DNA from: Saccharomonospora glauca K62
GTDB taxonomy: Bacteria; Actinomycetota; Actinomycetes; Mycobacteriales; Pseudonocardiaceae
DNA length: 64,000 bases
Assembly: GCF_000243395.2 (NCBI RefSeq)
Contig: NZ_CM001484.1
Location: forward strand, 4,169,350-4,233,349
Direction: 5' to 3'
Below are positions 33,245-41,622 of the stretch, one piece after another. The position numbers and the translations under genes are program-made. The notes beneath the pieces are model-generated. The model saw only the letters and a program-made list of their open reading frames with translations. It had not been told where the DNA came from and did no database searches. Numbering within the stretch: the stretch's first letter is position 1; every line of letters begins with the position of its first letter.

Positions 33245-33830
33245 GACGGCCGGACAACGCCCGCCCGAGAGTGAGCTCGTCGGCGAACTCCAAGTCACCG
33301 CCCATCGGCAGCCCGGACGCCAACCTGGTCACCGTCAGGCCGGGGAAGTCCTTGAGCATCCGCACGAGATACGTCGCCGTGGCCTCGCCCTCGGTGTTCG
33401 GGTCGGTGGCGATGATGACCTCGGACACGTCGTCGGTACCGATGCGCGCGAGCAGTTCCTTGATCCGCAATTGGTCGGGCCCCACCCCCGACAAGGGATC
33501 GAGGGCTCCCCCCAGCACGTGGTAACGCCCCCGGAACTCGCGGGTGCGTTCCACCGCGAGCACGTCCTTGGGCTCCTCCACGACACAGATGACGGTGGTG
33601 TCTCGCCGCGGGTCGGAGCAGATGCGGCACCGCTCCTTCTCCGAGACGTTGCCGCACACCTCGCAGAACCGCACGCCTTCCCGCACCTTGCCGAGCACCT
33701 CCTGCAGCCGCGCGATGTCGGCCGGGTCGGCACCCAGCAGGTGGAAGGCGATGCGCTGCGCGCTTTTCGGACCGATGCCGGGCAACCGCCCGAGTTCATC
33801 GATCAGATCCTGAACGACGCCTTCGTACAC
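33234..33830 (-). CDS. recR: Recombination mediator protein RecR
   Basis: A 198-residue RecR of standard length: N-terminal helix-hairpin-helix ([17 protein letters not shown]), zinc finger C56-C59-C68-C71, and a Toprim domain ([24 protein letters not shown]). With RecO/RecF it loads RecA at gapped DNA. It starts 2 nt after the ybaB stop and forms the common ybaB-recR pair downstream of dnaX. Confidence 0.97.
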   Translation of the reverse strand: MYEGVVQDLIDELGRLPGIGPKSAQRIAFHLLGADPADIARLQEVLGKVREGVRFCEVCGNVSEKERCRICSDPRRDTTVICVVEEPKDVLAVERTREFRGRYHVLGGALDPLSGVGPDQLRIKELLARIGTDDVSEVIIATDPNTEGEATATYLVRMLKDFPGLTVTRLASGLPMGGDLEFADELTLGRALSGRREL

Positions 33831-33832
33831 CG

Positions 33833-34189
33833 TTATCCGGGCAATCCGAAGCCGCCGAGGTCGGGCATTCCGCCGCCGAGCCCACCGGCGAGAGGACCGA
33901 GCTTCTCCTCGGTGAGTCGCTGCGCGTTGCCCATCGCGTCGCGTACGGCGGCGACCACGAGGTCGGACAGCGTCTCGGTGTCGGAGGGGTCGACCACCTT
34001 GGGATCGATCGACAGGCTCTTCAGTTCGAGACTTCCGCTGACGGTCGCGGTCACCAGGCCACCGCCCGCGGTGCCGGTCACCTCGGCGTTCGACAACTCC
34101 TCCTGCGCCGCGACGAGCTGCTCCTGCATCTTCTGCGCCTGCTGGAGGATCTGCTGCATATCGGGCATTCCGCCGCCGGGTTGCACCAT
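33833..34189 (-). CDS. ybaB: YbaB/EbfC-family nucleoid-associated protein
   Basis: A 118-residue protein of the YbaB/EbfC family with an N-terminal coiled-coil ([19 protein letters not shown]) and the conserved VTATVSG...LKSLSIDP core. Both ends are Gly/Met/Pro-rich (GGGMPDM and [11 protein letters not shown]), as in actinobacterial members. It binds DNA as a dimer. It lies between dnaX and recR as in most bacteria. Confidence 0.96.
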   Translation of the reverse strand: MVQPGGGMPDMQQILQQAQKMQEQLVAAQEELSNAEVTGTAGGGLVTATVSGSLELKSLSIDPKVVDPSDTETLSDLVVAAVRDAMGNAQRLTEEKLGPLAGGLGGGMPDLGGFGLPG

Positions 34190-34317
34190 GATGTGGCTAT
34201 CCGATCCTTTTCGTGGTCATTGCGTGGGTTGTCACACCCGCCCCCAGCCTAGCCGCACCGAGGCAGGTGCCCCCGTGTGTGGTTGCGCCGGGTCGGCCGG
34301 AACTCTCGACGCCCGAA

Positions 34318-36285
34318 TCAATCGATCGGCCGACCGCCGAGGTGCTCGGTGATCAGGTTCCGAGCGCGCGTCTCGGGGTCGATCGGCTCGGGCTCCTCCT
34401 CGTCCGGCGGATACGGCTCCTCCTCCGGTTCGGGTGGCAGTGGGATGTCCGGCTCGGAGGTCGCGACCCGCGGCCGCGGCGCCTCGGAATCACCCGGTCC
34501 GGCGGAACCCGAGGGCCGCTGATACGTGCGGGCCCTGCCGGGCTGCTCCGCGCGAGGCGCCTGACGCGCCCCGGCGGCCGGCGGTGAGGAGGGTCGCCCC
34601 TCCACCGCCGACAGAGCACTGGGGTGCACGCACCGCACCGTCCACTCGCCCGAGACGACCTGGGCCAGCGCCCGTGCGATGCAGTCGACGTTGCGAGGCT
34701 CCGAAAGCCGCCGCACGAGAGGTTGCGCCGGATGCGTGAGCACCACGGTGGTGCCCTCGACACTGTGCACGGTGGCGCCGGTGAGCAGGGCCTCGGTGCT
34801 GCGGCTCATGGTCCGCACGGCGGCGAGGACCTGCGGCCAACACTGACGCAGTCCCGCGACGTCCACCCGGCCCGGCGTGCTCTGTGGCGACGCGGCGTCA
34901 GCCGCGGGTCGCGGGGCCGCGGCGGGTGGTTCCGGCGTCGCGGCCGCCGGTGCCGCGGCGGGAGCGGGGTCGCCGTCACGACGCGGCTGCGGAGTCTCCC
35001 GTTCCCTCGCGGCCCGCTGGGACGGCCGCTCGAACACCCGCTCGGACCCCGACCGTGCCGGTTCCCGTCCTGCGGGCGGGTCGGCCGGAGCCGTCCGGTT
35101 CGCCTGCGGCGCGGCGGGCGCTCCGGCCGCGAGCCGGCGTTCCAGCCGTTCGAGCCGCTGAAGCGTGGCCCCGGAGTCGTCGGAGACCTCGGGCAACAGC
35201 ATCCGGGAGCACAACAGTTCGAGCACCAGCCGCGGCGACGTGGCACCGCGCATCTCCAGCAGACCGTTGTGCAGGATCTCCGCGTAACGCGTGAGGGTGC
35301 CGGGCTGCAGGTTCTGCGCCTGAGCCACCATGCGCTCGATCTGTTCCTCCGGCGCCGAGACCATGCCGTTGTGCGCCGCCTCCGGTACCGACCGCAGCAG
35401 GATCAGATCCCGCAGCCGGTCGAGCAGGTCGGAGGCGAAACGGCGCGGATCGTGTCCCGCCTCGGCGAGTCGGTCGATCGTGCCGAACACGCCCTTGGCG
35501 TCGTCGGCGGCCAGCGCGTCCACCATCGCGTCGAGCAGGGCCGAGTCGGTGACGCCGAGCAGCGCGACGGCGCGCTCGTAGGTGACCCCCTCGGGGCCCG
35601 CCCCGGCGAGCAGCTGGTCCAGCACCGACTGGGTGTCTCGTGCCGAGCCACCGCCCGCGCGAATCACCAGCGGGTACACGGCGGGCTCCACGCGCACGCC
35701 CTCCGCGGCGACGTTGCGTTCCAGCAGCTCGCGCATGGCGCTCGGCGGAATGAGCCGGAACGGGTAGTGGTGCGTCCGCGAACGGATGGTGGTGAGCACC
35801 TTGTCCGGCTCGGTGGTGGCGAAGATGAAGATCAGGTGTTCCGGCGGCTCCTCCACGATCTTCAGCAGGGCGTTGAAACCCTGCGGGGTGACCATGTGGG
35901 CCTCGTCGATGATGAACACCCGGTAGCGCGACTCGGCGGGCGCGTAGAACGCGCGGTCGCGCAGCTCGCGAGCGTCGTCGACCCCGCCGTGGCTGGCGGC
36001 GTCGAGCTCGGTGACGTCCACGCTGCCGGGCCCCTCGGGGGCAAGTGCCCGACACGGTCCGCACTTGCCGCACGGATCGGGCGTCGGCCCCTCGACGCAG
36101 TTGAGCGAGCGGGCCATGATGCGCGCGCTCGACGTCTTCCCACAGCCGCGGGGCCCGGAGAAGAGGTAGGCGTGGTTGATGCGGCCGGCGGCGAGCGCGG
36201 TGCGCAGAGGTTCGGTGACGTGCTCCTGCCCGACGACCTCGGCGAAGGTCGCCGGCCGATACTTGCGGTACAGCGCTAGAGCCAC
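34318..36285 (-). CDS. dnaX: DNA polymerase III subunits gamma/tau
   Basis: A 655-residue clamp-loader ATPase. Walker A GPRGCGKTSS (44-53), zinc cysteines C63, C72, C75 and C78, Walker B IIDEAHMV and the sensor motif of the AAA+ domain are present. After the clamp-loader domain comes a long Pro/Ala/Arg-rich linker and a C-terminal tau-like domain. The C-terminus is acidic (EPEEEPYPPDEEEPEPID). I see no clear poly-A/poly-G slippery run for gamma formation. The SRP RNA gene lies 84 nt upstream on the same strand. Confidence 0.96.
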   Translation of the reverse strand: MALALYRKYRPATFAEVVGQEHVTEPLRTALAAGRINHAYLFSGPRGCGKTSSARIMARSLNCVEGPTPDPCGKCGPCRALAPEGPGSVDVTELDAASHGGVDDARELRDRAFYAPAESRYRVFIIDEAHMVTPQGFNALLKIVEEPPEHLIFIFATTEPDKVLTTIRSRTHHYPFRLIPPSAMRELLERNVAAEGVRVEPAVYPLVIRAGGGSARDTQSVLDQLLAGAGPEGVTYERAVALLGVTDSALLDAMVDALAADDAKGVFGTIDRLAEAGHDPRRFASDLLDRLRDLILLRSVPEAAHNGMVSAPEEQIERMVAQAQNLQPGTLTRYAEILHNGLLEMRGATSPRLVLELLCSRMLLPEVSDDSGATLQRLERLERRLAAGAPAAPQANRTAPADPPAGREPARSGSERVFERPSQRAARERETPQPRRDGDPAPAAAPAAATPEPPAAAPRPAADAASPQSTPGRVDVAGLRQCWPQVLAAVRTMSRSTEALLTGATVHSVEGTTVVLTHPAQPLVRRLSEPRNVDCIARALAQVVSGEWTVRCVHPSALSAVEGRPSSPPAAGARQAPRAEQPGRARTYQRPSGSAGPGDSEAPRPRVATSEPDIPLPPEPEEEPYPPDEEEPEPIDPETRARNLITEHLGGRPID

Positions 36286-36368
36286 GTCGCGAGCGTACCG
36301 GCAGGTCCCGACGATGTGCCCGTCACCCGAGTCCCGCGAGAAGCCGGGAGCACCCCGGGAAAAGAAGG

Positions 36369-36453
36369 GGACCCCCGCACCCGTCAGAGCCTGCTTATCC
36401 TTGCTGCCTTCCGGCCCTGGGGAGGTTCACAGGGTGAACGCCGCGGGGGTCCG
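36369..36453 (-). ncRNA. ffs: Signal recognition particle RNA (small, 4.5S type)
   Basis: The minus strand contains the conserved SRP domain IV core, GGGCCGGAAGGCAGCAAGG, including the GGAAG tetraloop and asymmetric loop bases. Ends pair as GGACCCCCGC with GCGGGGGTCC (36443-36452 and 36370-36379), giving one long hairpin of about 83 nt without an Alu domain, the usual actinobacterial form. A TTCTTTT tract follows the 3' end and can act as its terminator. Location just upstream of dnaX is conserved in many Gram-positives. Confidence 0.93.
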
Positions 36454-36526
36454 TCAACCAGTCTAGGCCATCCCGGCCGACCGCAGCGAGGCCGGGGCCC
36501 GTCGATCACGAGTCACGAGGGCGAGT

Positions 36527-36778
36527 TCACCGTGGCAGGTCGAACTGCCCGGCCTTCACAGCCTTCAGGAAGGCTTCCCACTCGGAGTGGCGGAACACGA
36601 AAACCGGACTCTCTGCCAGCTTGGTATCGCGTACGCCGACCTTGTCGTCGGCGAGGTTGACCTCGACGCAGTTCCCCCCGTTGGGTTCACTGGCGAAGGA
36701 CTTACGCCAGTTTCCGGGGTCGAACCAGTCCACGGCCGTTGTCGGATCGTATTCCTTGTCGCCGACATAATCGACCAT
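36527..36778 (-). CDS. DUF397-domain protein (Scr2-like partner of a Scr1 regulator)
   Basis: An 83-residue protein with the DUF397 pattern: WRKSFASE, GGNCVEV, VGVRDTK, and a C-terminal EWEAFLKAVKAGQFD. A clear ribosome site (GGAGG, 6-nt spacing) precedes ATG 36778. DUF397 proteins occur next to XRE-DUF5753 (Scr1-family) regulators in streptomycetes and relatives, where the pair behaves like a toxin-antitoxin-type or developmental regulatory unit. Here the regulator lies 500 nt away on the same strand, with an oppositely oriented small gene between. Confidence 0.88.
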   Translation of the reverse strand: MVDYVGDKEYDPTTAVDWFDPGNWRKSFASEPNGGNCVEVNLADDKVGVRDTKLAESPVFVFRHSEWEAFLKAVKAGQFDLPR

Positions 36779-36924
36779 CGCCTACCTCCGCGCCTGGTGC
36801 GGGGAGACCCGCAGCCCTGTCGCCGACCTCGCGATTCCTTTGTCACAGGGCCAAGACCCCTCGAACGGATGCGTCCATCCGTGCGACATTCGAACTCGCG
36901 GGTCGACAACACGATTATTCACGA

Positions 36925-36942
36925 ACTAGGATTATTACTAGT
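36925..36942. promoter_or_regulatory. AT-rich inverted repeat upstream of the 63-aa gene
   Basis: ACTAG-GATTATTA-CTAGT (36925-36942) is a perfect 5-8-5 inverted repeat in a markedly AT-rich stretch (about 36888-36960). GATTATT occurs twice, 17 nt apart (36913 and 36930). It lies between the divergent DUF397 gene and the small plus-strand gene, the expected place for an operator of the Scr1-type regulator. Confidence 0.5.
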
Positions 36943-37017
36943 GGGTACGGATAACCACGGGCGAGCGGGGTCGATCTGTTGAGAGATCGGCAACAACTCT
37001 GGGGGATGGAGTAAGGC

Positions 37018-37209
37018 ATGGCCGTACGACTTGACGTGCAACCACTACCGACCGAAAGGCCGATGGGGGACGTCGAAGCCGAGGACGCGACCGAGCCGCG
37101 TCGTAACAGGTGGAACCTGAACCTCGTCAAGCTTTCGGCCAGGAAGAAGTCCACGTCCCTGCTCTTCGTCGACGACCCGTTCGCACTGCGCTATCTCTGT
37201 CGAGCCTGA
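37018..37209 (+). CDS. Unrecognised 63-residue protein inside a Scr1/DUF397 locus
   Basis: ATG 37018 is preceded by GGAG (37008-37011) with 6-nt spacing, a good ribosome site. The N-terminal half is acidic and Pro/Glu-rich with weak G/C preference at third positions; the C-terminal half is basic then hydrophobic (KLSARKKSTSLLF, then DDPFALRYLCRA with one cysteine near the end). The contrast in codon use and the AT-rich flank suggest foreign origin. No modification enzymes are nearby, so a RiPP precursor is not supported. It may be a regulatory peptide or the effector of the flanking Scr1/DUF397 unit. Confidence 0.5.
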   Translation: MAVRLDVQPLPTERPMGDVEAEDATEPRRNRWNLNLVKLSARKKSTSLLFVDDPFALRYLCRA

Positions 37210-37281
37210 GACCTCGGCTCCCGAACCGCGATCACCGGGCACGCCTCGCGAAAGACCCGAACCTCCCCACCACGTCGTGGG

Positions 37282-38136
37282 TCAGTCGAGCGCCTCGCGA
37301 TACTCCTGCGCGACCTGCTTGAGGAACTGTCGGGTCTCCTGACGTTCGAGAGCCGCGCCGCGAAGCCGGTCCCACGCGTCGACGAAGATCTGGAAGTCCT
37401 TGGCGTCGTCGAGGTAGAGGCCTCCCGCGGAGTGCTCGACGTAGACGAAGTCGCGGGTGCGGTCGAGGAACCGCATGATCGTGAAGTCGTTGGGCACCGA
37501 GGCCAGCTTGGCGTCGAACGGCAGGACGTGCACGTACACCCGCTGCCGCTGGTCCAACTCCAGCATGTGCTCGATCTGGTCGAGCATCACCGCGGGAGCA
37601 TGTCCACCGGGAGCCCGCCGCAACGCCGCCTCGCTGATGATGAAACGGTAGTAGGGCGGTTGCGGCTGGTCGAAGACCGCTTTGCGGTCGAGCCGATTAC
37701 GCACCAACGCGGTGATGTCGGTGGCCCCGTACTCGGTGAACTGCTTGAGCATGTAGTGCTCGGACTGCAGCGGACCGGGGATGCGCTCGCAGTGCCACGT
37801 CATGATCTCGGCCGCCGCGGGTTCGAGATCGGTGAACGTCCGGAACCAATGCGGTACCACCGAGCGGTAACCGGACCAGTGGCCGCGCTGTCCGGCGGTG
37901 GACCTGGCCATGTCGAGCAGGGTCTCGGCCTCTTCGCCCGTCACGCCGTACGCCTCCAACATCCTGCGCACGTCGCCGAGCTTCGCGCCGACCGCGCCCG
38001 ACTCGATCTTGTTGACCTTCCCCTGGGTACAACCGAGGATCTCGGCGACCTGCTGCTGGGTGAGCCCTGCGGACCTACGGGCGTGGCGCAGTTCGTTACC
38101 GAGCTGTTTACGACGGGAAGTCACGGTGCTGGCCAT
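37282..38136 (-). CDS. XRE-family regulator with DUF5753 domain (Scr1 family)
   Basis: A 284-residue protein. The N-terminal Cro/C1 helix-turn-helix (LRHARRSAGLTQQQVAEILGC) is followed by the long DUF5753 region with typical ARSTAGQRGHWSGY and IPGPLQSEHY-like segments and a C-terminal FIISEAALRR motif. Such proteins regulate development and antibiotics in Streptomyces (WhiJ-like/Scr1) alongside DUF397 partners. A TAACGT hexamer 12 nt upstream of ATG 38136 suggests a near-leaderless mRNA. Confidence 0.9.
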   Translation of the reverse strand: MASTVTSRRKQLGNELRHARRSAGLTQQQVAEILGCTQGKVNKIESGAVGAKLGDVRRMLEAYGVTGEEAETLLDMARSTAGQRGHWSGYRSVVPHWFRTFTDLEPAAAEIMTWHCERIPGPLQSEHYMLKQFTEYGATDITALVRNRLDRKAVFDQPQPPYYRFIISEAALRRAPGGHAPAVMLDQIEHMLELDQRQRVYVHVLPFDAKLASVPNDFTIMRFLDRTRDFVYVEHSAGGLYLDDAKDFQIFVDAWDRLRGAALERQETRQFLKQVAQEYREALD

Positions 38137-38257
38137 GGCGCAGTGACGTTACCGCGTTCGACCGCCAGGGTGAAATCACCTCTCCGGCTGGCTCTTGATC
38201 TCCCTCCGGCGACGCTGAGCAACCACCGAATCCGCCGTTGCCGCGTAGGGTCGGATT

Positions 38258-39712
38258 ATGACCTCCCAGACGGCCAGAGCAGACATCGGTGTCACCGGCC
38301 TCGCGGTGATGGGACGCAATCTCGCCCGCAACCTCGCCCGTCACGGACACACCGTGGCCCTGCACAACCGGACGGAACAGCGCACCCGCGACCTCGTCGA
38401 GAACTTCGGTTCGGAGGGGGAGTTCATCCCCACCTACTCCGCCGAGGAGTTCGTCCGCGCGCTGGAGCGGCCGCGCAAGCTCGTCGTCATGGTCAAGGCG
38501 GGCGCCCCGACCGATGCGGTCATCGACGAGTTCGCCCCGCTGCTGGAACCGGGGGACATCATCATCGACGCGGGCAACGCCCACTTCTCCGACACGCGTC
38601 GCAGGGAGGCCGCGCTCCGCGAGCGGGGGCTGCACTTCGTGGGCACCGGTGTGTCCGGCGGCGAGGAAGGCGCCCTGCACGGCCCCAGCATCATGCCCGG
38701 CGGCTCGGCCGAGTCGTACGAGTCACTGGGCCCGCTGTTCGAGGACATCGCCGCCAAGGTGGACGGCGCGCCGTGCTGCACCCACATCGGTCCCGACGGC
38801 GCGGGGCACTTCGTGAAGATGGTGCACAACGGCATCGAGTACTCCGACATGCAGCTCATCGCCGAGTCGTTCGACCTGCTGCGAAACGCACTCGGCTTCG
38901 AGCCCGCGCAGATCGCCGAGACCTTCCGCGGGTGGAACACGGGGCGGCTCGACTCCTACCTCATCGAGATCACCGCCGAGGTCCTCGCGCACACCGACCC
39001 GCGCACCGGCAAGCCGTTCGTCGACGTCGTCGCCGACCGGGCGGAGCAGAAGGGCACCGGCCGCTGGACCGTGCAGAACGGGTTGGAGCTCGGCGTGCCC
39101 ATCACGGGTATCGCCGAGGCCACGTTCGCCCGGTCCCTGTCGGGCCACGTCGGGTTGCGCGAGGCGGCACGGGGCCTGGCCGGTCCCGGCCGGTCCGGGA
39201 CCACGACCCGAAAGGGCGTGCCCGACAGCTTCGCCGACGACGTCGAGCAGGCGTTGTACGCCTCGAAGGTGGTCGCCTACGCCCAGGGGTTCAACCAGAT
39301 CCAGGCGGGCAGCGCCGAGTACGGCTGGAACATCGACCTCGGCGCGGTGGCCGCGATCTGGCGCGGCGGTTGCATCATCCGGGCCAAGTTCCTCGACGAC
39401 ATCCGCGCCGCCTATCGCGCCGAGCCCACGTTGCCCACCCTGCTGACCAGCGGCGAGTTCCGCAGCGCGGTGGAGGAGGCCCAGGGCGCGTGGCGGTCCG
39501 TGGTGTCCACCGCCGTGCGGCTGGGCATTCCGACGCCCGGATTCTCCACCGCGCTGGCGTACTACGACGCGCTCCGGGCCGAACGGCTCCCCGCGTCGCT
39601 GATCCAGGCCCAGCGCGACTACTTCGGCGCGCACACCTACCGCAGGGTCGACCGCGAGGGCAGCTTCCACACGACCTGGGCCGCCGAGCCACGCGTGGAA
39701 CACGAGGTCTGA
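38258..39712 (+). CDS. gnd: 6-phosphogluconate dehydrogenase, NADP-dependent, decarboxylating
   Basis: A 484-residue enzyme with the N-terminal cofactor motif GVTGLAVMGRNLARN, an NR pair after beta-2 (HNRTEQ) favouring NADP, the substrate loop GTGVSGGEEGALHGPSIMPGG-type block (about 130-150) and the catalytic GHFVKMVHNGIEY lysine segment. The length corresponds to the long (homodimeric) Gnd class. It makes ribulose-5-phosphate, CO2 and NADPH in the pentose phosphate pathway; a transketolase gene of the same pathway lies 3.4 kb away. Confidence 0.96.
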   Translation: MTSQTARADIGVTGLAVMGRNLARNLARHGHTVALHNRTEQRTRDLVENFGSEGEFIPTYSAEEFVRALERPRKLVVMVKAGAPTDAVIDEFAPLLEPGDIIIDAGNAHFSDTRRREAALRERGLHFVGTGVSGGEEGALHGPSIMPGGSAESYESLGPLFEDIAAKVDGAPCCTHIGPDGAGHFVKMVHNGIEYSDMQLIAESFDLLRNALGFEPAQIAETFRGWNTGRLDSYLIEITAEVLAHTDPRTGKPFVDVVADRAEQKGTGRWTVQNGLELGVPITGIAEATFARSLSGHVGLREAARGLAGPGRSGTTTRKGVPDSFADDVEQALYASKVVAYAQGFNQIQAGSAEYGWNIDLGAVAAIWRGGCIIRAKFLDDIRAAYRAEPTLPTLLTSGEFRSAVEEAQGAWRSVVSTAVRLGIPTPGFSTALAYYDALRAERLPASLIQAQRDYFGAHTYRRVDREGSFHTTWAAEPRVEHEV

Positions 39713-39731
39713 CCGGCGGCGCGGGAAACCG

Positions 39732-40889
39732 CTAGCGGATCGACTCGATCGTCAGCGACCACAACACCGTCCCGGCCTCGACACCGGGCAGGTGGTTGCC
39801 TTCGAGCGCAACGGCCCTCGCTCCCAGGAACTCACCGGTGCTCGGATGCACCACGATCTCACGTCGCTGTCCGGTGTCAGCGTCGTCGATCCCGATGGCC
39901 ACGCCATCGGTGTCGGTGTCGTACTCCACCCGGCCGTTTCGGACTTCGATCATCGAGACGTCCTCGGCCGTGACGTGCACCCCCGGCAGCGAGGCGAGCT
40001 CCCGGTACATCGCCGCCCGCACCCGCGCGGGCACCACCCCGGTGCTCAAGGCGCGGATCGCGGTGTCGAACACGTCGTCGCCGCTGTCGCGCACGCCGAC
40101 GCGCCAAGGCGTCTCCCGCGCTCCGGGGAGGAGGCCGTTCAACTTGCTCAGAGGTCGCTCCTCGTCCCCGAGCTCCCGGTACAGCTCGGGCCGATACCAG
40201 CCCTGCGAGTCCACGCAGTCGCTTGAGTCCCGCCCACGGCTGCTGGCGCAGAACGCCCCGGCGAAGTCCATCGCGTCGGGATCGAGGCCGTGTCCGGGGT
40301 CGCGTCCGAGCCATCGCGGTCTCGTCATGACTTCCCCGTGGACCCTCCAGACACGCCCGTCTTCCGACCTCATGTCCGCCACACGCGCCTGCCCCATCAC
40401 CCAAACTCCCTGCTGGTCCTCGACCACGTGGGACAGGAACTCGTGCTGTCTCAGCCGGGCCGGAAAGGCCAGCTCGGTCGAGGGACGGAGCTCGGCGGCC
40501 AAGGCCGCGCTCTGCAGGAAGCTGGCCGCGTTGATCACGTCCCAGCCCGTGGGCGGGGAGGGCGCCACCTGCTCCGACGCCCGCCCGGCGGAAAGCATGG
40601 TGTCGGTGTCGTCCGGGAGCAGGGACGGAGGAACGACGACCGCGGCCGCGACCGCCGCCGCGGCGGCGGCCACCGGAACCCACCGGCGAGCGGGCAGACG
40701 CGGGAAAATCCCTCGGAAGACCCGTCGCGACCGTTTCACCGATTCCGCCCGCGCCGCCTCCAACACCCGCACGCGAGCGTCGGCCAGCTTCGGTGGGGCG
40801 GCACGCAGCTCGTGACGGAATTCCCGCAACGCCTCGTCAAGGGCCGCGTCCGAGGCCTCGGGCCCCCCGAATCGGTTCTCGTCCTTCAC
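39732..40889 (-). CDS. CU044_5270-family membrane protein, probable partner of the ECF sigma factor
   Basis: A 385-residue protein: an acidic cytoplasmic N-terminus, one membrane span (about 68-94, Ala/Val-rich) and an extracytoplasmic domain of about 290 residues containing two cysteines (CASSRGRDSSDC). Its GTG start overlaps the sigma factor stop by 4 nt (GTGA). Genes of this family regularly follow ECF sigma factor genes in actinomycetes and are candidates for anti-sigma or sensor roles, which is not proven. There is no zinc-binding anti-sigma HxxxCxxC motif at the N-terminus. Confidence 0.8.
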   Translation of the reverse strand: MKDENRFGGPEASDAALDEALREFRHELRAAPPKLADARVRVLEAARAESVKRSRRVFRGIFPRLPARRWVPVAAAAAAVAAAVVVPPSLLPDDTDTMLSAGRASEQVAPSPPTGWDVINAASFLQSAALAAELRPSTELAFPARLRQHEFLSHVVEDQQGVWVMGQARVADMRSEDGRVWRVHGEVMTRPRWLGRDPGHGLDPDAMDFAGAFCASSRGRDSSDCVDSQGWYRPELYRELGDEERPLSKLNGLLPGARETPWRVGVRDSGDDVFDTAIRALSTGVVPARVRAAMYRELASLPGVHVTAEDVSMIEVRNGRVEYDTDTDGVAIGIDDADTGQRREIVVHPSTGEFLGARAVALEGNHLPGVEAGTVLWSLTIESIR

Positions 40890-41557
40890 CGTCGCCCTCC
40901 TCTCCCGGCCTCCCGCTCCTGGAGGGCCAGGGCCTTCCGAAGCGCCCGGCGGGCGCGGTACAGCCGGGATCGCACCGTTCCGGCGGGCATGTCGAGTGCC
41001 TGCCCGATCTCGGTGGGAGTCAACTCGGCCCACGCCGACAACAACAGGACATCGCGGTCGAGGCGCGACAGCCGCGCGAGGCTTGCCGCCAACCGACGAG
41101 TGCGCTGCTGAGCGTCCACCCGCTCGGCGACCCGTACCTCGACCGCTTCGACAGCCGTCCCGGCGTCCCCGACCATTCGCGCGGTCGCCCGCAACCCCCT
41201 CAGCTCCTTCCTGGTATGTCCCCTCAACACGTTCGTGGCGATGCCGTACAGCCACGGACGTACCGGGCCTCGGCACGGGTCGTACGTCCCACGCTTGCGC
41301 AACGCCAGCAGAAACGTCTCCGCGACGAGGTCGTCGGCGACATGCCCCCCGACCCGCCCCGCGAAGTACGAGCGCAACGCGGCCGCGTGCGTGTCGAAAA
41401 GCCGAGTGAAGAGCTCCTCGGGATCACCACCCGCGAGATCGGGGTGGGAGTCCTCCCGTTCGTTCGCGCTTCCCCGCTCGGCGCGGTTCTCGACCAACAC
41501 GTCCACACCGGCACTTGGCCGTTGCCACCACTTGCGTTGCCGAGGAACACTGAACAT
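40886..41557 (-). CDS. ECF-type RNA polymerase sigma factor
   Basis: About 223 residues from ATG 41557 (the open frame extends to 41617). Region 2 includes ADDLVAETFLLALRKRGTYD and RPWLYGIATNVLRGHTRKE; region 4 has DRDVLLLSAWAELTPTEIGQALDMPAGTVRSRLYRARR, typical of the SigE-like ECF groups. It is cotranscribed with a membrane partner and diverges from a beta-lactamase-fold gene with 65 nt between starts, which may be one of its targets. A TATAGA hexamer sits just upstream of the ATG. Confidence 0.9.
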   Translation of the reverse strand: MFSVPRQRKWWQRPSAGVDVLVENRAERGSANEREDSHPDLAGGDPEELFTRLFDTHAAALRSYFAGRVGGHVADDLVAETFLLALRKRGTYDPCRGPVRPWLYGIATNVLRGHTRKELRGLRATARMVGDAGTAVEAVEVRVAERVDAQQRTRRLAASLARLSRLDRDVLLLSAWAELTPTEIGQALDMPAGTVRSRLYRARRALRKALALQEREAGRGGRR

Positions 41558-41622
41558 GTGCTCTATATCACACCTGAAGGGGTGAACGGCAACGCGCGTT
41601 CCCCTTGTGGACAACACGGGTC

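Noticed and set aside
37018..37209. RiPP or lanthipeptide precursor
   Set aside because: There is one cysteine, no leader/core cleavage pattern and no modification or transport genes nearby.
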